Shown here: positions 61,780-64,000 of the stretch, in pieces
How positions within the stretch are numbered: position 1 is the stretch's first letter
How the letters are laid out: every line of letters starts with the position of its first letter
From: Molossus alvarezi
Lineage: Eukaryota; Chordata; Mammalia; Chiroptera; Molossidae
Length of the DNA stretch: 64,000 bases
Reading direction: 5' to 3'
Assembly (NCBI GenBank): GCA_037176705.1
Contig: CM073886.1
Location: 125,332,001 to 125,396,000, forward strand
Program-made: the position numbers and the translations under genes
Notes under the pieces: generated by a model
What the model was told of the DNA's origin: nothing
Databases searched by the model: none
Seen by the model: only the letters and a program-made list of their open reading frames with translations

Positions 61780-64000
61780 CTAGAATTTAAAGAGAAACCA
61801 GCATGTTATTAGAGCTATGAATAATATTTCTGGGCTCTTTCTATTCCTTCAGTCCTGTATCTACTCAGTCACAGATTCCTCTCAATTCTGACTTTTAAAT
61901 ATCTCTCTAAGTCCTCCCCTTTTCTTTGCCATTACCACTGCCTTTATTTATGACATATATTAGCTCCTACAAAACAGCTTTTTAACTGGTCCCTTTTCTA
62001 AGGTATCTTCCATATTAGGATTCTTTTTTTTTACTTACAAACGTTGCCCCCTGTATATGAGAAGGCCTACTATTTCAAGAGCTAAACAAACAAACAAACA
62101 CGAACCTCTAAACTTATCCTTCAGTGATTATACAATATATCCTACGTATGCAAACATATACAGTTGCTCTGATGACTGACTGACTACAAATCATTTAAAA
62201 GTGTTAATTATTAGTAAGCCATAGTCATTATAAATTTTCCCAATATGGGTAATTAAAATGCAACTACTGTGTGTGTGTGTGTTGAAAGGGGGGTTCACTA
62301 ACATTTTCAAGATAAAATGGGTTGTACTTGGTTTGGGATATTAGATCTCACCCACTTCACCCTCCTCACCTCTCGTCATTTCTTCCTGTAAAACCTGTGC
62401 ACTAAGGAAACAAAATGTCTACCATTCTTTGGACATAAATTTATCCTCTTTCCTGTCTCTCTGTCTTTCCCTGGCTATTTCTTCTCTTCGCCCTTCTCAA
62501 GCCCCAACCCCGCAGAAAGTCCTCTGAGAGAGCCCTGCGTGCCCGCAGCCTCACGAGGAGGTCACCCTTCAGTTCTGGAGGGAAGCTCGCACAAAGCTCC
62601 ATTCTTACAGCGTTCATCACTTTTTCGTTAATCTTCACCTGACGGTATTTTTCCATTGACTTTTAGAGAGTGAAAGGAAGGGAGAGAGGGAGAGAGAGAA
62701 ACGTTGATGTGAGAGAGACATCGACACGACCTCTCACACGACCTGGAGGCTGGGGATCGGACCTGCAACCCAGGTCCGTGTCCTTGACCAGAATCAAACC
62801 TGTAACCTTGGGTCCAAGGGCCAACACTCTAACCACTGAGTCAAACCGGCCAGGGCGTGTTAATCACTTTTATCAGCCCCACCCTGACACCTGAGTGGCA
62901 CCCCCACTACTAGATCCCTATCCCATAGATCTTTGCACCAGATTTAATAACTTGTTGCTGAAAGAATGCAAAACACTGTCCTCCTTAGGGAGACAGTAAT
63001 GTAACGCTCCTCTCTGTATGGGTAGGAAGAAGAACACACAGATCGCTAGGAAGTATTCTCTGAGAACTGAAGTTGGGAATTTTGAGGGAAGTAAAGGCTT
63101 AATAGTCAACTTTTGTTGCCTGGCCACATAATTCCACTTGTCTCCTAGAAGATTCTTAATTTCCTGAATATGAAAAAAATATTCCACCATTGGTTACTGT
63201 GGGTGTGGCTTTGTTTCCAAGAGAGATGTAGTGATGAGTTATATGAATGATTTGAATGTTTTATTCAAAGGTTAAACTCTCTCCTCCTTTTTTTTTTTTT
63301 TTTTTTTTTTTGCTTTCCTGCGAAAACACATTATTGCCTTAAGCTTCTGCTTCCATTTTTCTTATGAAGCAACAGCCTGTAAGTTAGATCAACCTTTGAG
63401 CTTTGACTGGCACATCCGCTAGCTTGACTAGACTAAGAGACCTGACCTGAAGTTACTGTCACTTGCCTGTCAGGGTAGGACTTGTGTCTTGGTCATTGAA
63501 CAAATATCTTCATGGGCAATAACATAATTGTTCTAGCCTGGAATTAGGCATATTTGCCTCCATACGAGGGACATTCTACCAGAAATTTCAGAAAGTGTGC
63601 ATTAGGAAAATTAAAATTAAGTGTGCATTTGAGTAAAAACTATGTCAGATAAAGATTAGGCCCATAAAAGAGAACAAAATAAAATAGGAGTGAGTTTATT
63701 TATAAAAATGGAAACGTATGAATCACTACTTGAACCCTTTGTGTGTGTTTAAACTTAGAATGCCGATCACTTTAGCAGATTTTGCAAGCAGTTGGTGTAA
63801 GTAGGTTAGACATTCTTTAGGTGTCTGAATCTGACAAAAGGTGACTGTTGAGGATAACGTTCTGAGGCAGGGACTGTCCTGCAAAGGACCTGGCGAGTCA
63901 GCTGCCGGCCACACGGTCTCTGTCGCAGCTGCTCACCTCTGCTGCTGTGCGAGGCCGCCCTAGGCACTGTGCATACAGGGTGTGGTGGTGTCCTAATAAA
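61780..64000. other. C6 intron upstream of the CCP1 exon, to window end
   Basis: No further C6 exon is found. The exon carrying the first CCP1 cysteine must lie beyond 64000. Contents include an (AAAC)n run at 62085-62101, a (TG)n run near 62268, one SINE and a poly-T run at 63289-63311. Confidence 0.6.
62626..62856 (-). mobile_element. VES-type bat SINE, older copy
   Basis: The reverse complement starts gccctggccggtttgactca, with a decayed B box (aggtttgattc) and the tail accgtcaggtgaagatta. Flanks cgttcatcacttttt (62611-62625) and gtgttaatcactttta (from 62857) are a diverged target duplication. Confidence 0.9.

Overview
The window is nuclear DNA from a placental mammal, almost certainly a vesper-type (yangochiropteran) bat. 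It contains many VES-type tRNA-derived SINEs, most with intact target-site duplications. It also has several L1 elements, including one about 5 kb long, plus older MIR, L2, MaLR-LTR and MER5-like relics. There are no bacterial-type genes, no CRISPR array and no rRNA or tRNA gene. Genus and species cannot be fixed from the sequence alone.

Two protein-coding genes are present, both partial and both on the minus strand, in the order expected from human 5p13. Positions 404-13149 hold the 5' ten coding exons of MROH2B (maestro heat-like repeat family member 2B). They encode the first ~340 residues, from an ATG at 13147-13149 to a donor at 404. The 3' part of the gene lies off the left edge. Positions 46535-61779 hold the last five coding exons of complement component C6. 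They encode the C-terminal 278 residues: the end of CCP1, all of CCP2, a short linker and two factor I modules, then the stop codon at 46535. The 5' part of C6, with the signal peptide, TSP, LDLa, MACPF and EGF regions, lies off the right edge. Every splice junction used is AG/GT and every phase joins, so both reading frames stay open across all listed exons.

The ~33 kb between the genes (13.2-46.5 kb) is intergenic and largely built of transposons. It holds a near full-length but internally deleted L1 (15.63-20.66 kb), a 5'-truncated L1 (22.3-24.9 kb), an L1 3' stub (25.55-25.82 kb), a half-L1-like element with ORF1 but no ORF2 (31.4-33.6 kb), a plus-strand L1 3' part (37.65-39.17 kb), two MaLR LTR relics and many SINEs. 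Two GC-rich blocks (28.1-29.3 and 43.9-45.0 kb) remain unassigned. The introns carry further SINEs and L1 fragments.

I saw no convincing new gene system. The most interesting items are the half-L1, the ORF1-to-ORF2 junction in the long L1, the antisense L2 lying in the presumed C6 3' UTR, and the unassigned GC-rich blocks. Exon calls rest on reading translations and splice sites by eye. Repeat family names rest on remembered consensus features, without a database search.
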